NCBI GenBank assembly: GCA_050084985.1
Contig: JBITNC010000001.1
Span: 48,174,001-48,238,000 of the forward strand
Length of the DNA: 64,000 nt
DNA from: Nageia nagi
Lineage: Eukaryota; Pinophyta
Direction: 5' to 3'
A program made the position numbers and the translations under genes. Positions 1 to 10,937 of this stretch are shown one piece after another. The first letter of the stretch is position 1; each line of letters opens with the position of its first letter. The notes below the pieces were generated by a model, which had not been told where the DNA came from, did no database searches, and worked only from the letters and a program-made list of their open reading frames with translations.

Positions 1-180
1 TCCCCTTCTCGAATCTGGTGCTTCCCCAACTTTCACCTCAATGCCTTTCCAAAAGTAAGATCAGACCACATTCCATTTCTCTTGATGATAGATTCTAAAA
101 TACAAAGAAAATTCCCCTTCATATTTGAAAATATGTGGCTTGATCATCCAAAATTGGAGAGTAAAATTAAGGAATGGTGA
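1..180 (+). pseudogene. LINE endonuclease C-terminal end
   Basis: Frame 1 is open from base 1 to a stop near 178. It carries RSDHIPFLL, the Ser-Asp-His motif that ends the APE-like endonuclease fold of L1 ORF2, followed by the usual FPFIFENMWLDHP-type segment. In active elements this domain nicks target DNA to start target-primed reverse transcription. Here only the last part is inside the window, and the frame then breaks (TGA where a Trp codon is expected). Confidence 0.8.
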
Positions 181-899
181 AATGTAATTGTTCATGGAAT
201 AAAAATGTGTACACTCACAAAAAAGCTCTAGCATGTCAAACTTTGGCTTCAAAAATGGAAAAAAAAACCTTTGACATAGAGAGGAAGAAAAAGCAAGATT
301 AAAAGAAGAAATTATTAAAGTTGGAAATATAATAGAGATAGAAGCAATCTCTATGAAGCTAATGGCTAAAGAAAGAGAAACTCTATGTGCTCTTCACAAC
401 ACTTTGGCAAGGGAGTAATGAATGTGGTGGCAAAAATACTAAGTAACTTGGCTACAAGAAGGTGACTATAACACTCAATTTTTCAAGATTAAAACCTTCA
501 AACATTGAGCAACTAATAAAATTTTGGAAATAAAAAATGAGCATGGACATACTATCAATGACCAACTTGAAATTAAGGAGGTAGGTATAAGATTATATCA
601 ATAGTTGTTATCTCTAAAAACTACCCCTGATGAGGCAACTATGGAGGAGATCCTTAAACATATCCCAAGTTTGATAATAGAATAAGACAATAAGCACTTA
701 ACCTAGCCTTTCTCCTTTTATGAGATTGATAAAATGGTCTTTTCAATGGCCCATAACAAGAGCCCATAATCAAATGGCTTCACCATGAAGTTCTTCCAGT
801 CTTTATAGGGAATCATTAGGAAATATGTCCTCTTGGACACAAAAAAGCTATAGTCTTTTAGAATAATACTCAAAGCATAGGATGCAACGTTCCTTTCCC

Positions 900-1840
900 T
901 AATCCTTAAGATCAAAAAAGCTAATGATTTCAAGAACTTTTAGCCCATCATTCTATGCAATGCAATTTACAAGATAATGACTAAAGCTTTGGCAAACAAG
1001 CTCAAGCCTCTCCTCTACAAAATCATATCCACAAAGCAAAGAGGTTTTTTCCAAGGAAGATAGATCATGGATGGCATAATTGAACTACATGAAACTCTAT
1101 ATTCTACCCATACAATAGAGGAAGAAATTGTTTTCCTAAAGCTTGAAATGCAAAAAGCCTATGATAGAGTCAAATGGATCTTCCTTGATAAAGTTAATGC
1201 AAAATTTGGATTCTCTCAGCAATGGAGGGGATAGATCATGAAATGTATGTCCACTACCTCCTTTTTAGTTATAATAAATGGTGAGGTAGCTATTTGTTTT
1301 CAATATTAGAGGAGACTATGGCAAGGGGACCCCATATCCCCTATCTATTCATTATCATAACTAAAGCACTTGGCAAAAGAATTGGCCATGATATGATAAT
1401 TGCAAGAATTAAGGGTTTAAACCTTCCTATGCCCTCACTATGGTGATGCATGGCCAATTTGTAGATGATACAATACTGATTGGGAAAACCTCAATGGTAG
1501 AAGCAAGAAACCTCCTTCAAATATTAAAATCCTATGAAGTGGCTTCTAAATAAAGGGTGAACTTTAACAAAAGCAAACTATTTTTTACTCACATGCCCAT
1601 TAGAAGACAACATAAAATTGCAAAAATCTTCCAATGCAGGGTAGAAAATCTTCCAAATATCTAACTATGTATGCCAATATTCATAGGGATATCTAGAAAA
1701 TCCCTTCAAAATACCCTCCTAGATAGATTTCAAAGAAAACTAGCAGGATGGAAGGGAGTAACCATGAGTATTGCTACAAAATGTATGTTAGTAAAAATAG
1801 TCTTGTAAAGTATTTTGATCTACTACACCTCTATATTTCA
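900..1840 (+). pseudogene. LINE reverse transcriptase domain, broken
   Basis: The + strand translates, with several stops, to L1-type RT blocks. NAIYKIMTKALANKLKPLL near 960-1015 matches the finger block. QKAYDRVKWIFLDKV near 1150-1195 matches the D-x-KAYD-RV catalytic block, although the first expected Asp reads as Glu. FVDDTILIG near 1455-1480 is the catalytic F-x-DD box. RFQRKLAGWKG near 1726-1755 is the typical thumb-side motif. An active enzyme would copy LINE RNA into DNA at the insertion site. Stops at expected Trp, Gln and Arg positions show neutral decay. Confidence 0.88.
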
Positions 1841-2639
1841 ATTCCCTACCAATATGTTTGAAAATATATATCAAATCTACAATAATTTTCTCTAGTCATG
1901 ATCAAAAGAGAAAAAAGGATGGAATTAATTATCTAGAAAAAAGTTTGTAAGCCAAGGAAATACAAAGGACTTGGATTAAGAAAAATTAGATATTTCAGCA
2001 TAGCCCTTCAAGGAAATCTAGCATTACAAGTAAGCTATAATAAAGATAAGAGATGTGTCAAAATATGCAAAGATAAATATATTTGAGATGTCCTAAAATT
2101 CCTAAAATAAGGCCCCATACAAAGGAAGTCAACCTTTTGGAAAGGTTTGGAGCAAGTCATACCAATGGTTAAGTTAAATATAACATGGCACATTAGGGAT
2201 GGTGGAATAGTTTATTTATAGAGTGATGATTAGGAAAGTAATGGTTACTTCCAATACATGAATGGTATACTAAATCTAGCCCAATGGAGTCTCAACTCAA
2301 TTGGTAAAATAGTCACTTCGTACTCTTAGATGGTAAATAGATAGAGTACTAAGATATAGATTAATCCTAATGATCCTGCACTCTAGGCACCAACCCAAAT
2401 AATTGAGGATATACTAAAGATGTTGAAAAATTTGGAATCATATCTCACTAAGTGGATAGTTTAGAAAAGGGAACAAGTTGGGGTTTACATTAAGAAATTA
2501 GGTTACAGATCCCTCATGCCTCCCCCAAAGATCCATCCCCTTAAATAGAGTCTATATCAAAGGCATCATGACAAAATTTAGACACATCTACTAGCTCATA
2601 TTCAAAAAAAGGATCCTAACCCAAGATAACCTTCATAAA

Positions 2640-3150
2640 TGAGGAATGATCATGCCTAATAGATGCCCTCTCTACACTTTAGATGAAGAAATAGTAGACC
2701 AAATCAACCCACATTACCCTTTTACCAAGGAGGTTTGGTCTGGACTATTGGAAGATCTAAGGCATGAGCCTAGGATATCAATCTCAAAGATAATTTCAAA
2801 ATGGTCACTCAAGTCCTCATATAAAGCTAGAATAAAGCTCACTAAACTATAGAGAACCATAGCACTTACTCATCTATTATGGGAACTATGGAAAGAAAGA
2901 AACCAAAGGATATTTTAGGAAAAAAGCATGAATCCTCAGTGGCTAATTTGAAAGACACAAATTATGATGGATGAAAATTGGAATCTCATTCATAAAGAAG
3001 ATGTTAATCATGGTAGGGAGGTGGGTCAAGAAATGCATCACACAAGGATTAACATAGGCATGCCGAGTAAGGTGAGAGCCACATGGGATTTCAAGTCCTA
3101 TGCTAATTTCATAGCAATGACATGGATTAAGATATGGAGATTCATTGATT
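2640..3150 (+). pseudogene. LINE C-terminal zinc-binding region (zf-RVT type)
   Basis: A reading from 2652 gives RCPLYTLDEEIVDQI followed by YPFTKEVWSGLL, the pattern of the zf-RVT module at the end of plant L1 ORF2. The second Cys of the expected CPLC has become Tyr. After a stop the frame continues with LLWELWKERNQRIF near 2877-2918, a hallmark of the same region. An RNase H-like tail often follows in plant L1 elements; 3160-3260 could be its remains, but I could not place its motifs. Confidence 0.75.
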
Positions 3151-3185
3151 AAAGGGACCCATGGATAGTGGGGATTATTCTCCAC

Positions 3186-3403
3186 TAAAAATCCAATTTT
3201 TTAACTAGGCAATTCTCAAGGTGGTGGAGTTGTATTTTCCAAATATTGAACACCATGATAGGGAATAAATGCACTAAGTTTGAAAATGGAAACAAATTTT
3301 AAGCATATCCCATAATTTAGGGCATCCTATGCAATTGGGTAATTAGAGGTTTTATTGAGGCTCTTGATGGATATAACTTGGAATGGTCCAAGCAAGTTGC
3401 AGG
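3186..3403 (+). pseudogene. Unidentified coding remnant, 5' part, cut by Copia-1
   Basis: From about 3320 one frame stays open to the Copia-1 insertion point (GILCNWVIRGFIEALDGYN and on). If Copia-1 and one 5-bp target copy are removed, the same frame runs on at 19696, with stops only at a few sites. I do not recognise the protein. It may be a retroelement-associated ORF downstream of the LINE or an old host gene. The 3186-3320 part has no clear reading. Confidence 0.45.
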
Positions 3404-3685
3404 TGAAACGAATATCAAAGACACCCTTGCCCAAGATCATAAAAAAGTGAGGCAATGAAAGTGAATCAAAAATGAGTATTAAATAGTTGATTTCATTCTC
3501 CTTAAAGAAATGAAATACATAACCTTGCTTAAATAGCAAGAATAATAAATGACAACCACATGATCAATCTAATCCATATCATCATATCATAATAACTCAA
3601 AAAGAGGATAAGGATGATACATCACCAACCTAATGAACTTAACAATAGAGTTAAATACCTAACAAGGTAACAAAATACTCTAACA
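3404..3685 (-). repeat. Copia-1 3' LTR
   Basis: This 282-bp repeat matches 19406-19690 along its length. On the minus strand it starts TGTTAGAGTATTTT and ends with TTTCA. The plus-strand left edge reads TGAAACGAATATCAAAG, against TGAAAGGAATTTCAAAG in the partner. Flanking GCAGG at 3399-3403 is the target duplication. Confidence 0.9.
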
Positions 3686-3694
3686 CCCCCTCTT
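3686..3694 (-). other. Copia-1 polypurine tract
   Basis: Directly next to the LTR, the minus strand reads AAGAGGGGG just before TGTTAG. That is the expected place and composition for the plus-strand primer of an LTR retrotransposon, and it fixes the element's orientation. Confidence 0.85.
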
Positions 3695-4039
3695 AAGTGA
3701 TACTAGGCTAAGTCCATGAATAAGAGTCCCAACAACTAGGCTTGATAAGGTGCTCATGTACAATATCTATCATGAATCTCTTTAGTAGATGATGAAAAAA
3801 TCATATGGGAAAAAACCATCTACCATAAGAGAAGAAATGAAGGTAGAGAGGAAGATGTCCTCATCAACACCCCCCAAGGATAACTTCCTTCACCCTAAGT
3901 AAGCCATGCAACTCAAAAAAATGAAGTGAAGAAATGGGTTTAGAGAAGATGTTGGAAATTTACTACTGATATGGAAGATACTCAAAGATGAGAAGCCCAT
4001 CGTGAATATGCTTGGAATGAGGATGCTCAATAGGATATT

Positions 4040-5070
4040 AAGAAGTGGATGGTGCTAGGGTTGTGACACCAAAGAATTAAAGCCCAATCTTAAGAATAAC
4101 CAAACTCATATAACAACTATTGAAGATAGAAAGCCTCCTAAATCATATAAATAGCTTCCCTATACTCTATCTCAAAGGATGAAAGTGCAATAGCATATTT
4201 CATCTTGCATGACCAAGTAATGGGAGATTTACCAAGGCAAAACACATAGCTAGATGTATAATGATAAGCAACAAAAGAGATGGGCCAATTAGAATCAATA
4301 TATCCAACCAACATTGGATCACATTTGGTATAGAATAAAACAAAGTGTGAAGTACCCCTCAAATAATAAATAATCCTATTAGCTATAAGCCAATGAGACT
4401 CATGAGGGGAATGTGAAAACTAAGAATAAATTTTAACAACATAAGAGATATCAAGTTGAGTGTGATTGATATGTGAGAGACTCCCAACCAACTAGTGATA
4501 AAATATAGCATCACATAGAGGTGTAGTGCAATAGGAAGTCAAAGTAACCTCATTCTGAAAAGGAGTTGAAGATGGCATTCAATCAACCATCCCAAACTAT
4601 TGAAGAAGATCCAAAGTATACTACTATTGACAAGGAGATATTCCTAAATCTATTTGAATAACCTAAAAATACAAACAAGATTGACTTAGTCCAGGGTATT
4701 TCACCTCAAAAAAGGAAAAGAGGGACTATCAAAGAGACTGAATGTGAGAGCTAGAACTACTAGTGATTAGAAAATCACCATCACATAATAAAAGAATGGT
4801 AATGTGAGAATCATCTATTCAAATATAGATAGTGGGATCAGAAGAACATCGCACAAAATCAAAAGAGAGAAGAAATGATTCCATCTCATTAGATAAGAAA
4901 GGAGTATACATATCTAACTAAAATATTGACCAACTCTATGAAGTAGTTAGAGAAAATACAAGTTGTATAGAATCCATTTGAGAAATATGAGAGGCTTTGT
5001 ACTTGTCTAAAGAACCATCTGATGCATACTCCACTATCAAATTATCATCCCCCTTAAAGACATTAGTAGC
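4040..5070 (-). pseudogene. Copia-1 reverse transcriptase / RNase H, broken
   Basis: Minus-strand reading shows the start of a copia RT (SDGSLDKYKA near 5030-5000), a decayed catalytic box (CDGDFLIT near 4770 where YVDDLLIT is expected), then LVGSLSYINHTQLDISYVV and YLRGTSHFVLFYTKC near 4490-4320. The RNase H follows as GYIDSNWPISF, GYVFCLGKSPITWS and IALSSFEIEYREA (about 4305-4140). The order matches Ty1/copia. Part of the RT palm is missing, so the domain is shorter than usual. Stops are frequent. 3700-4040 is 3' untranslated sequence without a recognisable reading. Confidence 0.85.
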
Positions 5071-5247
5071 CTTTTAGTCTAAATATGGAGCACTCAAAAT
5101 ACCATGATTGACCAAATTCATACCAATGTAATGAGTATGAGAAGTAGGAGAGTCTTGAATGAGAGAGACTGCATCCTTAAAAGTAGAAATAAAAGTAGCA
5201 ATCTCAAGAGTAGCAATAGAGTTGTCAGGTATGTTCACAACTAAATC
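5071..5247 (-). pseudogene. Copia-1 integrase-to-RT linker, distal part
   Basis: The minus strand gives HYIGMNLVNHGILSAPY-type sequence leading into the RT start. This hinge between integrase and RT is interrupted at 5247/12107 by Gypsy-1 and continues at 12107-12276. AAATC at 5243-5247 is the left target copy of Gypsy-1. Confidence 0.6.
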
Positions 5248-5647
5248 TATTACGATGTTACAATTATAAAAAAGGGAAATATTGTAGAAATGAAATGAAT
5301 ATCAATTTGAAATAGGAAAATGACAATTATCTATAGAAATAATAGAGCATGCATTGAAAAATAGAACACAAAATAGTAGATAAGGATAGGATTTTAGTAA
5401 ATAGTAATATAATCATAGGCTACTTCAAGGGGGCTACCTCCTTATAACTCCAAAAGTGAAAAATAATGTTCAAGATGCATTTCTCCACACACTTCTATCT
5501 ATTTATAATAAACTAACCCTAACCCTAATAGTAATACAAAATCAAGCCCCACCCTTACAATCACAATATTGCAATTTACAATATAGGCTGACAATTTAAT
5601 AAAATACTAACACTAACACTAAAATGTTAGGATTTGGGATCCTAACA
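5248..5647 (-). repeat. Gypsy-1 3' LTR
   Basis: This 400-bp copy matches 11707-12106. The plus-strand left edge reads TATTACGATG (TGTTACGATG in the partner, one G-to-A change) and the right edge ends GGATCCTAACA. The next bases, read on the minus strand as AAGAGGGGTGGCA, are a plausible PPT. Confidence 0.92.
5499..5530 (-). promoter_or_regulatory. TATA box with adjacent telo-box in the Gypsy-1 3' LTR
   Basis: On the minus strand AGGGTTAGGGTTAG lies a few bases upstream of TATAAATAG. The pair is conserved in the 5' LTR (11958-11989). The TATA position fits the core promoter of an LTR. Telo-box motifs (AAACCCTAA) are known cis-elements in plant promoters; their role here is inference. Confidence 0.6.
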
Positions 5648-5659
5648 TGCCACCCCTCT

Positions 5660-5850
5660 TGGGATGAAGCTTTGTCCTCAAAACTTGAAGTGTGGAAATT
5701 ATTGCTATAGCTGATGAAGTATTTCCCATGTTGCATCTTCTAGTGCCATGCCTTGCCATTGCATAAGGACTTCTATGATGGAGTGATTATGAAGCTATCA
5801 TGAATGTTGATCTAGAAATACCTTAGGTACAACTACCATTGATCCATCCT
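5660..5850 (-). pseudogene. Gypsy-1 chromodomain-like C-terminus
   Basis: Minus-strand frames give IIEVLMQWQGMALEDATWE near 5795-5735, the core of the chromodomain at the end of plant chromovirus integrases (V-x-W-x-G-x-x-x-x-x-ATWE), then FPHF and a DKASSQEG-type tail. In active elements this module can steer integration towards particular chromatin marks. The frame is broken on both sides. Confidence 0.8.
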
Positions 5851-5899
5851 CTACCAACTCAAGTAATTATGTCTAAACCCAAACCTTTGATCCAACCAC

Positions 5900-6860
5900 T
5901 TTCTTGAGATAAGAGACATGAAACATTGGGTGAATCTTGGAAGAAGCAAAAAGCTTCAATTTGTATGCAGTTGGGCCAATGCGCTGTAACACCTTGTATG
6001 GACCATAAAAATTTGGAGTCAATTTTTGAGGGCCTTTGATTTTTAAGGATTTTTAGTGATAAGGTTGTAGCCTCAAAAAGACCATATCATCTACCTAGAA
6101 TTCCCTTTCCACACATTGCTGATCTACCTATTATTTCATATGATGTTGGGCTATCTAAAGATTATCCTTGAAAAAATAAAGAATATCATCCCAAGTAACT
6201 AAAGCTAAGTCAATTTCCTAAACTTTACTAGTACCTGCAACATACGAGGTGATTGTTAGTGGAGATTGACCATACACTACTTCATAGGGGGTCATCTTAC
6301 TGGTAGAATGATATGATGTATTATACCACCACTCCGCCAAGGGAAGCCATCATACCTAATGCATAGGTTATACTGAAGCAAAACAATGTAAATATGTTTC
6401 CAAACATTTGTTGATAATTTCAATCTAACCATTAGTTTATGGGTGATATGTTAAGCTCATGTTTAGTTGGGTACCTTGGAGCTCAAAAAGCTCTTACCAA
6501 AAATGGCTTGTAAAAGTGGGATCATGATCACTAATAATTGTCTCTAGCATGCCATGTAGTTTGAAAATTGTATCTAGAAATAATTTTTCCACTGTCACTA
6601 CTTTGTAGGGATGAGCCAATAAACCAAAATGAGCATATTTGGATAACTGATGAACCACTACTAGAATAACTAATTTACCATTGGATTTAGGAAGGCCTTC
6701 AATGAAATCCATTGAGATATTGTTCCATGTATGGGTAGGTATGGGAAGAGGTTGAAGGAGTCTTGGAGTACCCACTATCTCACCCTTTTGTTATTTACAC
6801 ACATCACAAGCTACCATAAACTACTTGATATCCAAATTCATATCTATCCAATAGAATGAC
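5900..6860 (-). pseudogene. Gypsy-1 integrase, broken
   Basis: An open stretch on the minus strand (6775-6494) reads PTHTWNNISMDFIEGLPKSN, then IISDHDPTFTSHFW; these hold the first two catalytic Asp residues of the DDE core. The third appears downstream as YHP-TNG-IEIINKCLE near 6440-6390, with Glu still present between stops. VACDVCK at about 6825 is the second half of the HHCC zinc finger. Several stops separate these pieces. The integrase would join element cDNA to the chromosome. Confidence 0.88.
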
Positions 6861-7099
6861 CATGCCACCTACTTATAAGTTTTCAAAACTTCATCATGTC
6901 CTAATGTAGGTGTGGAATGCAATTTGGCAAGTATTTTTAATTTACATTTTGAAGGATATGGTAACAAAATTCAGCCTTTGAATCTCAAAATACCATCATG
7001 CCATGTGTGGGGTGGTTTACTTGTGGGGTCTTGAGTGATTTGTTTTAACAATTCTTGGGTGGAGCTATCCTCTGCCCATTCTTATTTAAATTTATCCAA

Positions 7100-7560
7100 C
7101 TATTGAGGAATAGGAGATGAAAGAGCTTGCAGTGCTACTTGGTCTTCAAATTTTTTGAATAGAGCATTGACAACCACATTCTCCTTACCTTTATGATATA
7201 CTATCTCATAATCATACCCTAATAGTTTGGTCACCCATTTTTGTTGCTCAGGTATAGAAATGTGTTGCTCAATGAAAAATTTCAAACTATGATGATTTGT
7301 GAGGATGATGAAATGATGACCAATGAGATATGGCCTCCAACATTGAACTGCATGAATGATGGCAAGCATTTCTTTTTCATAAGTGGATTTATCCAAATTT
7401 TTACCAGAGAGTGCTCTACTAGTGAATGCTAAGGGATACCCCTCCTGCATCAATACTACCCTCATTCCTACTCCACAAACATCACATTTTATTACAAAGG
7501 TTTTAGAAAAATCTAGCATTGCTAATATCAGGGTGGTACACATTTCCTCCTTAAGCTTAA
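7100..7560 (-). pseudogene. Gypsy-1 RNase H region
   Basis: One of the longest surviving frames (7543-7100, minus). It carries FVIKCDVCGVGMRVVLMQEGYPLAF (the D-A-S-G block with changes), then YEKEMLAIIHAVQCWRPYLIG, the NHHSLKFF block and QQKWVTKLLGYDYEIVYHKGKEN. This is the Ty3/gypsy RNase H, which removes the RNA template after reverse transcription. TDHQSL is usual, so Asp to Asn in the NHHSL block removes a catalytic residue. Confidence 0.9.
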
Positions 7561-7689
7561 GAAAAGTTGCCTCAACTTAAGGAGACCATTGGAATGCATT
7601 ATTTTTCAATAACATGGTTACAGGTGCTGCAATCTTGCCATAATCCTTCACAAATTTCCTATAATAGCCTATCAAAGATGTAGGAGAAT

Positions 7690-8360
7690 CCTTGGATACT
7701 TTTCAAAGATGTAGGAATAGACCAATTCTACATGTCAGTAATCTTTTTTGGATCCACCTCAACTCCCTCTTTGGATATAATATGGCCTACATAGTCAATT
7801 TTCCTCTTGTTGAATGAACATTTTGATTTTTTTGCATATAGCTAGTGTTCCTTCAAAATTTGTAAGGTTTGGTCAACATGTGCCACATGTTCTTTCCATG
7901 TCTTACTATAGATCAAGATATCATCAAAGAAAACTAAAATGAACTTCCTGAGGAGTGGACAAAACACCTAATTCATTAAACTTTGAAATGCAGATGGAGC
8001 ATTTGTGAGGCTAAAAGGCATGACCAGAAACTCATAATGGCCCTCATGGGTGCAAAATGTAGTTTTTGGTATATCCTCCTCCTTGAGGTGGATTTGGTGA
8101 TACCCAGATTGTAGGTCCAACATGGAAAAACATCTTGCCCCATGCAGTTCATCCAGTAATTCATCAATGATCGAGATGGGAAATTTGTCCTTGATGGTAA
8201 TTTTATTGAGGGCCTTGAAATCCACACACATACACCATGAACCATCTTTATTATGAACTAATATAATTGGAGAAGAATATGGGCTTACACTAGGTTGGAT
8301 TACTCCTACATCTAATAGTTCTTTAACTAATTTTTCAATTTCATTTTTCTATAAACAGGG
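7690..8360 (-). pseudogene. Gypsy-1 reverse transcriptase, broken
   Basis: Minus-strand reading gives [18 protein letters not shown], then [35 protein letters not shown] (first catalytic Asp), [20 protein letters not shown], and FFDDILIYSK near 7932-7900 (catalytic F-x-DD intact). GHIISKEGVEVDP closes the thumb. One stop lies before FFDD and more occur after 7730. This is the Ty3/gypsy type. An overlapping frame in the same stretch has no independent support. Confidence 0.92.
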
Positions 8361-8603
8361 ATACTAATAAGGATGAATATTTTATGGGTGACTTCCTAGC
8401 ACCACCTAGATAGCATGATCATGTGAGCCCTAGGGTGGTAAGCCCATTGGTTCCTCAAAGGTACTTGAATGCTTACTTAAGATGGGCTACATATCCTCAG
8501 GCTCTATGAATTCAGATTCAATTATTGATAAAGAGTATAACTATGCCAGCATCCCTTTTCTAGTTTTTTATAGGATCTTTTCCATGTGATGTGAGCTCAT
8601 AAT

Positions 8604-9125
8604 TTATATAGATCCACCCTTTAATCCCCTAAGAGTATGATCTTGTTGATCTATCTTAAAGGTCATCCATAGCTCTACAAAATTCCATCGCATAATACCT
8701 AAAGTCCTCATCCATTGTACTCCCAAAACTATATCACATACCCCAAGTGTTAGAGCGTACATGTTGCTTTTCAAAGTATAGTGGTCCATGCTCAATTTGA
8801 CATTATAACATGTGCCTTTACATGTTATTTTTCCTCCATTACCAACCATAACTTCAAAATTATTTATAGGGTGGATGTAATAGTTAGCAACTTTAGCCAC
8901 CCATGGATCAATGAAATTATGAGTACTTCTCGAATCTAATAATATTATGAGAGGACACTTTTTAAAAAATCCTTTTACCTTCATAGTTTGAGGGGTAGAA
9001 ATTCCTACCAATGCATTGTAAGAGATAACTAGGGCCTTCTCATCTAAAATTTCCTTTGTAGCCTCTTTGGGTGCACTCTCATATTCCTCCTCACTAGGAG
9101 CATCATCATCAAGCAAACATAACAT
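8604..9125 (-). pseudogene. Gypsy-1 aspartic protease
   Basis: A 173-codon open frame on the minus strand. LLDSRSTHNFID near residues 81-92 is the D-S-G-S-T-H-N-F active site with Gly changed to Arg. TCKGTCYNVKL, LGVCDIVLGVQWMRTLG and DHTLRGL follow in the order usual for plant chromovirus proteases (VLG-x-x-WL block). It would cut the Gag-Pol polyprotein. The N-terminal acidic stretch (DDDAPSEEEYES) follows the zinc knuckle. The frame starts in mid-polyprotein, so its ATG is not a real start. Confidence 0.9.
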
Positions 9126-9274
9126 TTTTTTAGTACAATAATGACCACAAACAAATTTCTCATCATAATTATAGCATAAGCTCTTCTTTTAATGCTCTTC
9201 GATTTCCTCCCATGTCAACTTCTTAGTTTGCATTATGCGATTTGATGGTGGGGCACTTGTGTTATTAGAGGAAG
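9126..9274 (-). pseudogene. Gypsy-1 gag zinc knuckle
   Basis: The minus strand reads CYNYDEKFVCGHYC near 9177-9136, a CCHC-like nucleic-acid-binding knuckle with the second Cys changed to Tyr. It is in frame with the protease. The gag is interrupted just upstream by the solo LTR; its target copy is 9275-9279. Confidence 0.75.
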
Positions 9275-9279
9275 GGGAA

Positions 9280-10120
9280 TGTTTACAAATAAAATTGAGC
9301 ATGCAAATAAATAAATAGGTAAATATCTACAAACCCAATATATCTGTATTTGAGCTACGGATAGTAATTTATTCTAGATAACAATAAACAAAATAACTAA
9401 TTTAGAAATGTAATTGTACCAACCAAGACTGTAATTTGTGTACTTACCTCACGAAACGTACCTGACAACAAAAGATGAAGATATTGGTGATATACTGATG
9501 ATGAGCTACCTTTCCAACAATGTAATGACCTGTGAAGATGTAGAAAGAGGACCATGAGCGGTCCATTTCAGTGATATAAGAGCACCGATAGTGTTCTTTC
9601 GTTCACAAAGGAGCACCGACAGCCTTCGTTTGATGATTCTTAACTTCTTGATCAAGTCTAGAACTTCAATACAGATGTCTCGGGTAGTAGTATGATATCA
9701 GAATAGATCATGGATGTCAGGATAGCTCACAAAAGGAAGCACACAAACCACAGCCTTGTAGGTGGTACCAAGAGATACCTTAAGGGGTTGCCACTTACAA
9801 GACCATACGCGGGATCGTGTGTATCCTTTTCATGTGGACTTACTATTAGATCCCTTATTTATATAGATAATAGATAATACAACCCATGGGTCGGCATGCA
9901 TCTACATAAATAAGGCTAATTCACAATATTCAAGATAAACACACCAATAAACAAGATAATTCATGCAATATTCAAGATAATCCATGCAATATTCCAGATA
10001 ATCATTATAAAATTCATATTCAAGACAAACATTGATATTATCACTTTAATACATTTTAGGCCAAGCATATTTCATTAATTTATTGATTTAAAAACATAAA
10101 TTCATTTTTATGTGTTAACA
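9280..10120 (-). repeat. Solo LTR inserted in the Gypsy-1 gag
   Basis: An 841-bp block bounded by TG...CA (TGTTTAC on the left, GTTAACA on the right) and by an exact 5-bp TSD, GGGAA, at 9275-9279 and 10121-10125. It has no internal region, so it looks like the product of recombination between two LTRs. On the minus strand TATATAAATA (9856-9865) is a good TATA box, so I place the element on that strand. It contains about 13 CpG, far denser than surrounding sequence, which suggests a more recent arrival. No other copy is in the window. Confidence 0.88.
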
Positions 10121-10125
10121 GGGAA

Positions 10126-10937
10126 ATATTATGTGTTTTTATGAATGGGGGTCTTACATTCTATGAGATTAAACATGGGGCACTAGATTTATCTTCAATG
10201 AGCTTTGCTAAAGTAATATCATCTGTCATAGTTTTGGGATTAAACATTTTGACCTCTAGTTTAATTTCTTCCTTTAATCCACTAATAAAACAACTTGTGA
10301 AAAATGCATCATCCAAACCCTCTATGTGATTGGCCAATTTCTCAAATTGATTTTCGTATTCTTTTACTGTTGTCGTTTGATGTAACTTGGTCAATGCCCC
10401 TGTGAAATCTTCATAGTCACTAGGACCAAAATGGATCAATGATTGTTGAGTAAATTCATCCCATGAAGGAGTAGGATGCATTTTTGAGTACCACTAGAGC
10501 CATTGGAGAGCCTCATAGTCAAAATGAAAAGTTTCCATGTGCACCTTCAAATCCTCTAGAATTTGGTTCAATTGGAAATACTATGTAGACTTATAAATCT
10601 AGCCAATGGGATTGTCTGCATCAAATTGAGGAAAATCCAATTTGGTTATGTGGGGAAAAATGAAACCACCTTATTGGCTTTGAAAGTTATAATGATACCC
10701 TTATAGATTTGTTGACTACCCTAATTGCTATGAATTGGATGCATTATTAGTATGACTAAGACTTAGTTGAACACTATCACATTTACTATCAAGGGTTTCT
10801 ATTTGGGTTTATATTTGTTAGATTTCTACCCTGAATGTACTAGTAAGTGTATTTGCCATTTGTTGGATCCTAGTTTGAAATGTCATCATAGTAGGATCAG
10901 CTTGTGCTACTATTTGGGATCTTATTTTAGGTGCCAT
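10126..10937 (-). pseudogene. Gypsy-1 gag, N-terminal and core part
   Basis: The minus strand starts at an ATG at 10937 (MAPKIRSQIVAQADP...), the best candidate for the Gag-Pol start because the frame runs from there into gag motifs. LDFPQFDADNPIG near 10650-10610 and the open stretch 10481-10161 (SWDEFTQQSLIHFGPSDYEDF, VKEYENQFEKLANHIEGL, CFISGLKEEIKLEVKMF) form a typical retrotransposon gag core. Stops occur near 10590, 10560 and 10500. It would build the virus-like particle. The remainder lies beyond the solo LTR. Confidence 0.88.

Larger units (their letters stand above)
1..3185 (+). mobile_element. L1-type LINE remnant, 5' end outside the window
   Basis: A degenerate non-LTR retrotransposon ORF2 in sense orientation. 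In order: the end of an APE-type endonuclease, an L1-type reverse transcriptase, and the zinc-binding C-terminal region found in plant L1 elements. ORF1 and most of the endonuclease would lie to the left of the window. Stops and frameshifts are scattered throughout, so it cannot act. I saw no clear poly(A) tail before the Copia-1 insertion at 3404. A short A-run near 21197 could belong to this unit or to the unidentified coding remnant that follows. Plant LINEs make an RNA that ORF2 copies at a nicked target. The domain order is read from sequence; the 3' limit is a guess. Confidence 0.85.

Noticed and set aside
2943-3185. Minus-strand 80-codon open stretch
   Set aside because: It lies opposite the LINE C-terminal coding and has no motif; a shadow frame.
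5511-5530. Telomeric repeat array (CCCTAA)
   Set aside because: Only about two units, and the same motif occurs at the same place in both Gypsy-1 LTRs, so it belongs to the LTR promoter and is not an interstitial telomere.
7976-8245. Second open frame across the Gypsy-1 RT
   Set aside because: It overlaps the true RT frame, which has the catalytic motifs; this one has none.
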